From assembly GCF_001404985.1 (NCBI RefSeq), contig NZ_JRLF01000016.1:1-35305 (forward strand): DNA of 35,305 nt. Reading direction: 5' to 3'. Numbering within the stretch: position 1 is the first letter of the stretch; the number at the start of each line of letters is the position of its first letter. Below, one piece after another: positions 9,248 through 16,975 of this stretch. A model generated the notes under the pieces. The model did not search any database. It was not told the DNA's origin and saw only the letters and a list, made by a program, of their open reading frames with translations. The translations under genes and the position numbers were made by a program. Origin of the DNA: Flavobacterium aquidurense. GTDB taxonomy: Bacteria; Bacteroidota; Bacteroidia; Flavobacteriales; Flavobacteriaceae.

Positions 9248-9459
9248 ATTTGGTTACAAAAAATGCAGCCTTACTGGTCATTATTTATAGCATCATATAA
9301 ATTTTGATTGTTATAATTTAGGAATTCAAATCTTCTATAAATAATGCAAAAAATTAACGCTCTATAACTATATCATTATAGTATTGATTATAATTTCTTC
9401 TATATGAAATTTCAAACGGACGTAACAAGTTTTCAAAACCTGTTAAGTATTTGTATTGG

Positions 9460-10785
9460 TTAAATATATTGATTAATGATATTTTCAAATAATTCCTGTT
9501 TTCCGCTTTGCAGGTTCAATTCTCCATTTTCATTTGCAATTGCGTACAAGTCTTTCAAACTTAATTTTCCGTCAGCGAAATCTTTTCCTTTTCCGGAGTC
9601 GAATGAGCTGTATCTTTCTTTTCTTAATTTTTCATAAGGAGAAGAAGTAATTATTTTATCAGCAGTCAATAATGCTCTTGCAAAAGTATCAGCTCCGCCA
9701 ATGTGTGCCAGGAAAACATCTTCAGGATCTGTTGAATTTCTTCTGATTTTAGCATCAAAATTTACTCCTCCGCCTTGCAATCCTCCCGCTTTCAGGAAAA
9801 CCAACATCGCTTCTGTAGTTTCCTGAATGTTATTAGGAAACTGGTCTGTATCCCAACCGTTTTGGTAATCTCCTCTGTTTGCATCAATACTTCCTAACAT
9901 TCCGGCTTTTGCAGCTACTTCTAGTTCATGCTGAAAAGTGTGCTGTGCCAATGTTGCGTGATTGACCTCAATATTAATTTTGAAATCTTTGTCTAAACCA
10001 TATTCACGCAAAAATCCAATTGCTGTTGCCGAGTCAAAATCGTATTGGTGTTTTGATGGTTCCATAGGTTTTGGTTCAATAAAGAAAGTTCCTTTAAATC
10101 CCTGCGCTCTTGCATAATCTCTTGACATGGTTAAAAATTGCGCCATATGATCCAGTTCTCTTCCCATATCTGTATTTAATAAAGACATATAACCTTCACG
10201 TCCGCCCCAGAATACATAGTTTTCTCCTTCTAAAGCAATAGTGGCATCAAGCGCCAATTTTACTTGTCCTCCTGCTCTTGCCACAACATTAAAATCAGGA
10301 TTTGTAGCTGCTCCGTTCATAAATCTTGGATTCGAAAAACAGTTTGAGGTTCCCCAAAGTAACTTAATTCCTGATTCGGCCTTTTTCTGTTTTAAATATT
10401 CGGTAATCGTTGCCAAACGTTTTTCAGATTCTGCAAAAGTTGGTCCTTCGGCAATTAAATCATAATCGTGAAAACAGAAATAATCAAATCCCATTTTGCT
10501 GATAAATTCAAAGGCTGCATCGGCTTTATCTTTGGCAGCCTGAACAGGATCTGATGATTGGTCCCAGGCAAAATTTTGAGTTCCCGGACCAAACGGGTCA
10601 CTTCCTTGTCCGCAGAATGTATGCCAGTACGCGATAGCAAATCTAAAATGTTCGCGCATTGTTTTTCCTGCTACAACCTGATCCGGATTGTAATATTTAA
10701 ATGCTAACGGATTATCCGATTCCTTTCCTTCAAATTTTATCTCACCAATACCTTTGTAGTATTCTTTATTTCCTAAAACTATCAT
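9460..10785 (-). CDS. xylA: Xylose isomerase
   Basis: A 441-residue cytoplasmic enzyme converting D-xylose to D-xylulose. It is a class II isomerase with all active-site residues visible. The catalytic pair is His106/Asp109 (FCFHDYDL). Metal ligands are Glu237 (FIEPKPMEPSKHQYDFD, with Lys239), Glu273 and His276 (NIEVNHATLAQHTFQHE), Asp301 (SIDANRGD), Asp312 and Asp314 (NGWDTDQFP), and Asp344 (VNFDAKIRR). Each position is five higher than in E. coli XylA, which supports the chosen start. There is no signal peptide. It lies 4 bp after xylB, so the two are co-transcribed and probably translationally coupled, and it is followed by hairpin terminators. It links xylan breakdown to the pentose phosphate pathway. 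Confidence 0.99.
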   Translation of the reverse strand: MIVLGNKEYYKGIGEIKFEGKESDNPLAFKYYNPDQVVAGKTMREHFRFAIAYWHTFCGQGSDPFGPGTQNFAWDQSSDPVQAAKDKADAAFEFISKMGFDYFCFHDYDLIAEGPTFAESEKRLATITEYLKQKKAESGIKLLWGTSNCFSNPRFMNGAATNPDFNVVARAGGQVKLALDATIALEGENYVFWGGREGYMSLLNTDMGRELDHMAQFLTMSRDYARAQGFKGTFFIEPKPMEPSKHQYDFDSATAIGFLREYGLDKDFKINIEVNHATLAQHTFQHELEVAAKAGMLGSIDANRGDYQNGWDTDQFPNNIQETTEAMLVFLKAGGLQGGGVNFDAKIRRNSTDPEDVFLAHIGGADTFARALLTADKIITSSPYEKLRKERYSSFDSGKGKDFADGKLSLKDLYAIANENGELNLQSGKQELFENIINQYI

Positions 10786-10789
10786 TTCT

Positions 10790-12274
10790 TTATTTTTTAT
10801 GTGTTAATATAAATTCTAATTCTTGTTTCCATTTTTGGTATGCCTTCTCATACGGTTCTTTGTTTTTTAGCGGTAAAAAAGTCATCACGTGATCGTTTGT
10901 CGTAATACCCGAACCAAATTTATCGTAATCGCCGTCTTTTAAACCTACTGCCCTGGCAGCTCCAACTGCGCCTGTTGTATTATAAATCTCGATTTCATGT
11001 CCAATTAATGTCGCCACAGTATTCGAGAAAATCTCTGAACGGAATAAATTATCATTTCCGGCCCTGATGACATTAATAGTTGCATTATCCTCTTTTAGAC
11101 ATTCCATTCCGTATACAAACGAAAAAGCAATTCCTTCGAGAGAAGCTCTGAACAAATGCGCATTATTGTGGATATTTAAGTTGAGGTTTAAAAAGTGTGT
11201 TCCTATGTTTTTATTGTTGAACATACGCTCAGCGCCATTCCCAAACGGAATCACAACTACTCCATCTGAACCTATGTCGATTTTTGAAGCTTTGCGGTTC
11301 ATCGACTCATAACTTTCATCTCCCATATTATTTCGGAGCCAGCGATACTGAATTCCGGCACCGTTGATGTTTAACAACTTCCCAATTCGTGGAGTTTCAA
11401 GTTCATAATTCACATGTACAAAATTGTTAACCCTTGTACTTTTTCCTGAAGACAATTCACCAACCGCATAAAAAACACCCGAAGTTCCGCCTGTAGCAGC
11501 AACTTCGCCCGGATTCAGTACATTTAATGATAATGCATTATTGGGTTGATCTCCCGCCCTGTAAACTACCGGAATGCCCACAGGAAGTCCGGATTCTTTT
11601 GATCCTTTTTCGTTTAAAATTCCCTGATTGGTAAAATTCTCAACAATATCCGGCGTCAATGACTGATCAATTCCATAATAGTCTAACAGCCAGTTTGCGA
11701 CTTTGTTTTCTTTATAATCCCAAAGCATTCCTTCAGACAAACCGTTTTTTGTGGTTGTAATATTTCCTGTCAATTTATACGCAATATAATCTCCCGGTAA
11801 CATGTATTTATAAACCTGCTGATAGATTTCAGGCTCATTTTCTTTTACCCACTTCAGTTTCGAAGCAGTAAAATTTCCAGGTGAATTCAGCAAATGCTGC
11901 ATACACTTTTCTGCTCCAATTTCGGCGAAAGCAGTGTTTCCTATTTCAACCGCACGGCTGTCACACCAAATAATCGAATTTCTAAGCGCATTTCCGTCTT
12001 TATCCACAATAACCAATCCGTGCATTTGGTACGAAATTCCTATTCCCTGAATTTTAGATGCTTCGATGTTGGCTTCACGAATCGCCCTTTTAGTTCCCGT
12101 GCAAATGTGCTGCCACCAAATTTCAGGATCTTGTTCTGCCCAATCTGCATGCAGGGACACAATCTCCATTTCGTTTTGAGGCTCATTCAAAACAATTATT
12201 TTTTTTCCTGTTTCAGCTTCCACTAAGGCGACTTTTACAGAAGAACTTCCAATATCATATCCTATATAATACAT
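10790..12274 (-). CDS. xylB: Xylulokinase (FGGY family)
   Basis: A 494-residue sugar kinase phosphorylating D-xylulose to D-xylulose 5-phosphate. The N-terminal phosphate-binding loop reads YIGYDIGSSSVK (residues 3-14). The substrate-contact motif SYQMHG lies at 81-86, the FGGY stretch LPGDYIAYKLTG ends at 170, the catalytic Asp is 242 in RAGDQPNNAL, and TGGTSGVF (261-268) starts the ATP-binding half. Length and motif order fit bacterial XylB, and adjacency to xylA settles the substrate among FGGY kinases. It follows the GntR-family regulator by 3 bp and precedes xylA by 4 bp, giving a tight regulator-kinase-isomerase operon. Confidence 0.97.
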   Translation of the reverse strand: MYYIGYDIGSSSVKVALVEAETGKKIIVLNEPQNEMEIVSLHADWAEQDPEIWWQHICTGTKRAIREANIEASKIQGIGISYQMHGLVIVDKDGNALRNSIIWCDSRAVEIGNTAFAEIGAEKCMQHLLNSPGNFTASKLKWVKENEPEIYQQVYKYMLPGDYIAYKLTGNITTTKNGLSEGMLWDYKENKVANWLLDYYGIDQSLTPDIVENFTNQGILNEKGSKESGLPVGIPVVYRAGDQPNNALSLNVLNPGEVAATGGTSGVFYAVGELSSGKSTRVNNFVHVNYELETPRIGKLLNINGAGIQYRWLRNNMGDESYESMNRKASKIDIGSDGVVVIPFGNGAERMFNNKNIGTHFLNLNLNIHNNAHLFRASLEGIAFSFVYGMECLKEDNATINVIRAGNDNLFRSEIFSNTVATLIGHEIEIYNTTGAVGAARAVGLKDGDYDKFGSGITTNDHVMTFLPLKNKEPYEKAYQKWKQELEFILTHKK

Positions 12275-12277
12275 AAC

Positions 12278-13288
12278 TTATAATGATTCTCTTAAAATTA
12301 AATTTGTAGACACATAACGCTGCACAACCTCATCGTGCGTAATAAATGCCGCTGCTTTTGTTCCTAATTCCTTAAAATCAGTCGAAACAACTGAAATTCC
12401 TTTATATATAAATTTCTTCATTGGCGTTTCATTGTAAGACAAAAAACCAACATCTGTTCCGGGTTCCAGATCTTTCTCTTTGCATTGCTCTAAAAAATGA
12501 CCTAAAATTCTATCGCTCACACTGATATAAGCAATTCCTTTTTCGATATTAAACTTTTTTGCATTCGTAATTACTTCATATTCGAATTGAAAATCGACAC
12601 AAAACTTCTTAAAATATTCTAATGTTTCTTTAGGATGATTGGTATAATCCGGATAAACAAAATGAATGCTTTTATACTTTTTAAACAAATCTTGCGCCTT
12701 TTCTAAAGACTCATAAAATGCTTTGCCAAAATCCTGAAAAACATAATTATTTTGCTTTTCAGCCTGAATATTCCAATCAATCAGTAATAATTTATCATTT
12801 GCAATTGTCGATAAAGTGGGCAATACTTCTTTATGGTCAAAATTCATGACCACGTATTTATAATACTTTCCTACACTATTATTGATGATTGTTTTAAAAA
12901 CATCAATATTATAATGATGAAACTGCACATCTGTAATCACATTATCAGCCAGATTATTTACAAACGAATGATATAAAACCTCTTTATATGCTTTGAAAGT
13001 ATCCAGAACCAAAAGCACTTTTCTGGTTTCTCCCAATACATAATATCCTTTATTAGGCACCGAATCCACAACTTTTTGATCCTTTAAAATAGAATAAGCC
13101 TTAAAAACCGTGTCTCTCGACAACTGATTCGTTTTGCAAATACTATTTACAGAGGGCAACAAATCGCCTTTTTGCAAAATATTTTCTGCAATTGCATTAT
13201 TGATTCCGTTGACCAATTGCTGGTATTTCGGAATATCACTTTCATGATTTATTGTAAAAACAAATTTCTCTATATTTTCGCTTATCAT
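12278..13288 (-). CDS. xylR: GntR-family regulator with periplasmic-binding-protein-like ligand domain (XylR type)
   Basis: A 336-residue protein. Residues 16-86 form a GntR winged helix-turn-helix (PKYQQLVNGI, GDLLPSVNSICKTNQLSRDTVFKAY, then the wing VVDSVPNKGYYV). Residues 90-330 resemble a LacI-type sugar-binding domain (VLLVLDTF start, GFLSYNETPMKKF, ISVVSTDFKELGTKAA near the end). This combination is a known arrangement of pentose regulators in Bacteroidota. Being 3 bp upstream of xylB, it probably senses xylose or xylulose and controls its own operon; the direction of control cannot be read from sequence. Two direct repeats TATGCTAAAA upstream (13304-13313, 13346-13355) are candidate binding sites. 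Confidence 0.85.
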   Translation of the reverse strand: MISENIEKFVFTINHESDIPKYQQLVNGINNAIAENILQKGDLLPSVNSICKTNQLSRDTVFKAYSILKDQKVVDSVPNKGYYVLGETRKVLLVLDTFKAYKEVLYHSFVNNLADNVITDVQFHHYNIDVFKTIINNSVGKYYKYVVMNFDHKEVLPTLSTIANDKLLLIDWNIQAEKQNNYVFQDFGKAFYESLEKAQDLFKKYKSIHFVYPDYTNHPKETLEYFKKFCVDFQFEYEVITNAKKFNIEKGIAYISVSDRILGHFLEQCKEKDLEPGTDVGFLSYNETPMKKFIYKGISVVSTDFKELGTKAAAFITHDEVVQRYVSTNLILRESL

Positions 13289-13303
13289 ACTGTTCTGTTC
13301 TGG

Positions 13304-13355
13304 TATGCTAAAATAAGGATTCGTCTTTTATAAAAAACCACTATTTATGCTAAAA
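13304..13355. promoter_or_regulatory. Direct repeats upstream of xylR-xylB-xylA, candidate XylR sites
   Basis: TATGCTAAAA occurs at 13304-13313 and again at 13346-13355, 42 bp apart, about four helical turns. Both lie within 70 bp upstream of the xylR start. On the coding strand they read TTTTAGCATA. Spacing and position suggest same-face binding of a regulator. I found no other copy in the window. Confidence 0.5.
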
Positions 13356-13397
13356 ATGTTACGATTTTAAACTTATTCTAATTTTAAAAAATAATTT

Positions 13398-13486
13398 GGG
13401 CGTGTCCCTCCGGGTCGGGCTATTCGCTGCAAGTCCTCGCACTTCCTTCGTCAGGCTGTGGGCTTTTCACTTCTATCCCTCACGCA
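13398..13486. repeat. GC-rich intergenic element, likely dispersed repeat
   Basis: An 89-bp block with 54 G/C bases (61%) lies in otherwise very AT-rich spacer between the NUDIX regulator and xylR. Its ends carry inverted GCGTG (13400-13404) and CACGC (13481-13485). It has an internal CCCTCCGGG and two related GGGCT-starting segments (around 13417 and 13460). No open frame or known RNA was recognised. It resembles, from memory, a dispersed repeat seen between genes in Flavobacterium genomes. Confidence 0.6.
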
Positions 13487-13511
13487 ACACCTACTATTAA
13501 AAGATATATTA

Positions 13512-14225
13512 TCAAAAATTAAAATTAATCTCCCTGCTTGATAACATTTCGTGTTGCTGCATATTGAGACTGTAAAATTTTGCTGCCCGGTGCGAAACAG
13601 CTTCTTCTTTCTGGTTTGAATCGTGTACTAAATTCATTTGCAAGATCTTTCTTCTAAAATTAGATTTATTGATTTCAATTCCAAGAATTTCTTCATAAAG
13701 ATGCATGACTTGCAGCAAGGTAAATTTCTCTGGCAACAAATTAAATCCTATGGCACTTTTGCAAATATTCTGTCGCAACTCTTTTAAGCTATAATCTAAT
13801 ATTACTTTGTGTTTAGCGTTCAAACCAGAAATTTCGTTAACGCTTACCCACTCTACATCCGGGCTGAAAACATTATTTTCTAAATCTTTATCCTCTGTTT
13901 TTACCATGGCATAATATCCTATCGAAATATCTTCATAAGACGATGATGGAGATGGATAGCCAAAAGCTTTCAATTGCTCCAGAAAAAAATTATCAACACC
14001 AATATATTTTTTCAGAATATTTTGTGCCGTTCCTGATATCGTTTCCCCTTTTTTTATGCAATCATTAGCAAGCTCCCAATTTATGTTTCCGTGATTGTCT
14101 TTTTGTTTTACCAGCAAGACCTTTAAACTTTCACCTTCAAAATTAAAGATCACACAATCAATTTCTATTCTGTTAGTGCTATATTGATTGGCGGTATTTT
14201 TGCTATTTTCATCTCCTTTTTCCAT
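13512..14225 (-). CDS. NUDIX-fold transcriptional regulator (NrtR/AraR-like)
   Basis: A 237-residue cytoplasmic protein. Residues 18-150 form a NUDIX fold (IDCVIFNFEGESLKVLLVKQ, WELANDCIKKGETISGTAQ, then VEWVSVNEI). The NUDIX box is degenerate: the catalytic REUxEE residues are replaced (NILKKYIGV), so hydrolase activity is not expected. Residues 155-225 form a winged helix (LPEKFTLLQVMHLYEEILG, NKSNFRRKILQ, HRAAKFYSL). This is the NrtR-like arrangement, in which an inactive NUDIX domain binds a ligand and controls DNA binding. Bacteroidota members include arabinose regulators (AraR). Next to GH43, a pentose or arabino-xylan ligand is plausible; the ligand is not established. It follows GH43 by 50 bp and probably shares its transcript. 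Confidence 0.85.
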   Translation of the reverse strand: MEKGDENSKNTANQYSTNRIEIDCVIFNFEGESLKVLLVKQKDNHGNINWELANDCIKKGETISGTAQNILKKYIGVDNFFLEQLKAFGYPSPSSSYEDISIGYYAMVKTEDKDLENNVFSPDVEWVSVNEISGLNAKHKVILDYSLKELRQNICKSAIGFNLLPEKFTLLQVMHLYEEILGIEINKSNFRRKILQMNLVHDSNQKEEAVSHRAAKFYSLNMQQHEMLSSREINFNF

Positions 14226-14275
14226 AGAAAATAAAATTTAAAACCTATTACTATTATTTTCAACAAACAGAAATC

Positions 14276-15310
14276 TTACTCTATTTTTCTTCGTATACCA
14301 TACGGATCTATAGTAACGATTGTACCATCTTCGAGGTAATCAATTTTAGTTACCTTCATGCTTCGTAAATGCGTTACTCCTTTTGACAAGCTCGAATCGT
14401 GATAAAACAAATACCATTCATTATCGACTTTACAAATAGAATGATGCGAAGTCCAGCCTACAACAGGATTTAAAATTCGCCCCTGATATGTAAAAGGCCC
14501 ATACGGATTATCGCCTATTGCGTAACAAATAAAATGAGTATCTCCGGTAGAATACGAGAAATAATATTTGTCATCATATTTGTGTACCCACGAAGCTTCA
14601 AAAAAACGGCGATCATTATCGTTTGCCAGTAAAACTGCTCCTTTTTCGTCCAGGATTTTGATCTCTTTAGGATCTTCGGCAAATTCTAACATATCATCTC
14701 TTAACAAGGCAACTATAGGACCTAAAGCCGGTTCTGCACCAGTAGGTTCTTTATAATCAGAATTGTATATATTATTTCGGTATTTTTGAAGTTGTCCGCC
14801 CCAAATTCCGCCAAAATAAATATAATGTTTCCCATCTTCATCCTCAAAAACGGCAGGATCAATACTATAACTTCCTTTTATAGCATCTGGTTGGGGTAAA
14901 AAAGGACCAACAGGAGAATCGCTTACCGCAACACCAATCTGAAAGATGCCATTGGCACGTTTCGCCGGAAAATACAAATAATACTTTCCGTTTTTGCAAG
15001 CTGCATCAGGTGCCCACATTTGCTTTTCCGCCCATGCAACTTCATTTACATGCAACGCAACGCCATTATCCACCACTTCTGACTGAATATCTTCCATCGA
15101 AAAAACATGATAATCTTCCATACCAAAATGATCTCCATTATCGTTGAATGGAATCCCGGCATCGATATCATGCGAAGGATAAATATAAATCTTCCCGTTG
15201 AATACATGTGCTGATGGATCAGCCGTATACATATGCGAAACTAAAGGCTTGGAAATGGCCAATTTATTAATTTGTTCAAAATTAATTTGTTCAATACTAT
15301 CTTCAGGCAT
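14276..15310 (-). CDS. GH43 glycosidase (beta-xylosidase/alpha-L-arabinofuranosidase), cytoplasmic
   Basis: A 344-residue single-domain five-bladed propeller enzyme. The catalytic acids are in the usual places: general base Asp31 (YTADPSAHVF), pKa-modulating Asp151 (SIDPAVFEDEDG), and proton donor Glu238 (FFEASWVHKY). Other landmarks are MWAPDAACKNGKYYLYF and GWTSHHSICKVDNEWYLFYHD. There is no signal peptide or lipobox, so it is expected to act in the cytoplasm on xylobiose or arabinoxylo-oligomers imported by the symporter encoded 28 bp upstream. Whether xylose or arabinose is released cannot be told from sequence. It shares the symporter's transcript and its LacI-type operators. Confidence 0.92.
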   Translation of the reverse strand: MPEDSIEQINFEQINKLAISKPLVSHMYTADPSAHVFNGKIYIYPSHDIDAGIPFNDNGDHFGMEDYHVFSMEDIQSEVVDNGVALHVNEVAWAEKQMWAPDAACKNGKYYLYFPAKRANGIFQIGVAVSDSPVGPFLPQPDAIKGSYSIDPAVFEDEDGKHYIYFGGIWGGQLQKYRNNIYNSDYKEPTGAEPALGPIVALLRDDMLEFAEDPKEIKILDEKGAVLLANDNDRRFFEASWVHKYDDKYYFSYSTGDTHFICYAIGDNPYGPFTYQGRILNPVVGWTSHHSICKVDNEWYLFYHDSSLSKGVTHLRSMKVTKIDYLEDGTIVTIDPYGIRRKIE

Positions 15311-15338
15311 AGTCGTTTTTATGTTATATTTTAAATAA

Positions 15339-16772
15339 TTAAGTTCTTCTTTCTTTTAAATCCGTTTCGATCTGAACTTCCATTTTTTTATTGATTTTAT
15401 AAAAAAACAATAACGCAGCCCCAACTAAAAAAGGAATGGCCGGAAATGTACTTACCAATAATTTTATACCGTTTATGGCTGTCTCTGTTTGCGTTAAGGA
15501 ATTGGGTATATAATGAAAATATCCTAAAACCAATGTTGTTAAAGCGCCTCCAATGCTTAAACCAGCTTTTAAACCCGCCATCATTGCCGAAAATATAATT
15601 GCTGTCGCGCGACGATTATTGAGCCATTCTGAGTAATCTGCAACATCAGCAATCATTGCCCAAAGAATTGGAATTGTTATTCCGTAGAAAAATCCGTGAA
15701 AGATTTGAGAAAAAAAGATCAAACTAATAGCCGTGGGCGGAAAAAAATAAAACGCCATGATAAACAAGGTCGAAATGAATAGGAATAATCCAAATATGTT
15801 TCGTTTTCCGTACTTATCTGCCAGACCTTTAGACAATGTGATTCCTACAATCATAAAGATGATTCCGCCTGCATTAAACAATCCAAATCCTGCTGATATT
15901 GGATCATTCCCAAAATAGTTCAATCCTATATTTGATAATACATTTAGAATGGGATGGATAAAAAGAGCCAATTGTTCCTTATTTACATAATTCTCAAAAT
16001 AATACACATACGATCCGCCTTTCATTGCGAGAGTTATAAAAACTAATGTGGTTAAACTCAACATAATTACCCACGGTTTATTTTTCATTAAATCGCTTAA
16101 ATCTTCTTTTATGCTTGATTTTTGTTCCGGTTTAGGAATAATACGTTCTTTAGTAGTCAAAAAGGTGATTAAAAGCATAATTGTACCAATAATCGCCAAC
16201 GCTGTCATTACTTTTTCGATACCAATTGCCTTGTCTCCATTTCCGGCACTTTTAATAATCCCGAGCATAAAAACCTGAACAAAGAATTGTGCAAACATTA
16301 CCGCTACAAAACGATACGACGACAAACTGTTTCGTTCTCGCATATCACCTGTAATTACGCCGCTTAAAGCCGAATACGGCAAATTATTACTGGCGTAAAA
16401 AAGCAATAATAAAGTATACGTTACAACGGCATAAATTACTTTTCCCTGATACGAGAAGTCAGGTGTTGTAAAAGCTAATAAAGCAATTGCACCTAATGGT
16501 ATTGCGGTCACTAAAATCCAAGGTCTGAACTTTCCCCATTTTGTACTTGTTCTGTCTGCGAGGACTCCAATAATTGGATTAAAAATAAAAGCTGCAATTA
16601 GACCTACAACCAGCATTATTATTGAAGAATCAGTTGGCGATAATCCGTAAATATCCGTATAAAAATAAGCCAGATACGTCATCAGCGTCTGAAAAACTAA
16701 ATTTGCGGCCAAGTCGCCTAAGCTGTATCCGATTTTTTCTTTAATCGATAATTTTTGAGAAATGTAATTCAT
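15339..16772 (-). CDS. GPH-family sugar:cation symporter (xyloside/xylo-oligosaccharide)
   Basis: A 477-residue polytopic inner-membrane protein with about 12 hydrophobic segments. It belongs to the glycoside-pentoside-hexuronide family (MelB/XynT relatives): the N-terminal EKIGYSLGDLAANLVFQ and the loop 2-3 signature GVLADRTSTKWGKFRPW are diagnostic. A second half-motif, AMIADVADYSEW, lies near residue 375. It imports pentosides or short xylo-oligomers with H+ or Na+. Co-transcription with cytoplasmic GH43, 28 bp downstream, supports xylobiose or similar. Its 203-bp upstream region carries a TAAATTTG promoter flanked by two LacI-type operators. Confidence 0.92.
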   Translation of the reverse strand: MNYISQKLSIKEKIGYSLGDLAANLVFQTLMTYLAYFYTDIYGLSPTDSSIIMLVVGLIAAFIFNPIIGVLADRTSTKWGKFRPWILVTAIPLGAIALLAFTTPDFSYQGKVIYAVVTYTLLLLFYASNNLPYSALSGVITGDMRERNSLSSYRFVAVMFAQFFVQVFMLGIIKSAGNGDKAIGIEKVMTALAIIGTIMLLITFLTTKERIIPKPEQKSSIKEDLSDLMKNKPWVIMLSLTTLVFITLAMKGGSYVYYFENYVNKEQLALFIHPILNVLSNIGLNYFGNDPISAGFGLFNAGGIIFMIVGITLSKGLADKYGKRNIFGLFLFISTLFIMAFYFFPPTAISLIFFSQIFHGFFYGITIPILWAMIADVADYSEWLNNRRATAIIFSAMMAGLKAGLSIGGALTTLVLGYFHYIPNSLTQTETAINGIKLLVSTFPAIPFLVGAALLFFYKINKKMEVQIETDLKERRT

Positions 16773-16849
16773 TATTGGTTTGTGGTTATTGCGGTTAGTT
16801 ATGAATTCTTTGTTTTTTATTCTATCTAAAATTATGAATTACATTTTAA

Positions 16850-16861
16850 ACAATCGGTTGT
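16850..16861. promoter_or_regulatory. LacI-type operator, promoter-proximal, before the symporter
   Basis: ACAATCGGTTGT has fully symmetric ACAA/TTGT arms around TCGG. It lies about 30 bp downstream of the predicted -7 box and 78 bp before the symporter start, so bound repressor would act as a roadblock. Confidence 0.75.
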
Positions 16862-16889
16862 GTAAATTTAGCTAAAAAAAAATATTATA

Positions 16890-16897
16890 CAAATTTA
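16890..16897 (-). promoter_or_regulatory. Predicted -7 box for the symporter-GH43 transcript
   Basis: TAAATTTG on the minus strand exactly matches TAnnTTTG. TTG triplets lie 16 and 23 bp upstream; neither spacing is ideal. It sits between the two operators at 16850 and 16928. Confidence 0.55.
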
Positions 16898-16927
16898 CTT
16901 AGTTTTATTTCAGCAATAAACAACGAA

Positions 16928-16939
16928 ACAACCGATTGT
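16928..16939. promoter_or_regulatory. LacI-type operator, promoter-distal, before the symporter
   Basis: ACAACCGATTGT is the exact reverse complement of the site at 16850-16861. The centres are 78 bp apart on either side of the predicted -7 box, an arrangement compatible with looping. Confidence 0.75.
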
Positions 16940-16975
16940 ATGATTTATAAAGGGAATTGATTTCTGATACAAAAA

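Larger units (their letters stand above)
8713..9459. other. 747-bp control region between xylA and susC
   Basis: No credible gene. In minus-strand order it holds an imperfect stem just after xylA (9424-9444), a strong hairpin terminator (9212-9247), a LacI-type operator (9189-9200), an imperfect hairpin (8970-8980 with 8987-8997, 10 of 11 pairs), a second operator (8840-8851), and the susC promoter (-7 box 8814-8821). The rest is very AT-rich. No riboswitch was recognised. Confidence 0.7.

Noticed and set aside
9424..9444. Imperfect stem AACAAGTTTT/AAAACCTGTT after xylA as the main terminator
   Set aside because: It has a mismatch and no T run on the transcribed strand; the hairpin at 9212-9247 is far stronger.
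8713..9459. Possible small gene or riboswitch in the long xylA-susC spacer
   Set aside because: No open frame of useful length with a recognisable product and no known riboswitch core; the operators and promoter account for the clear signals.
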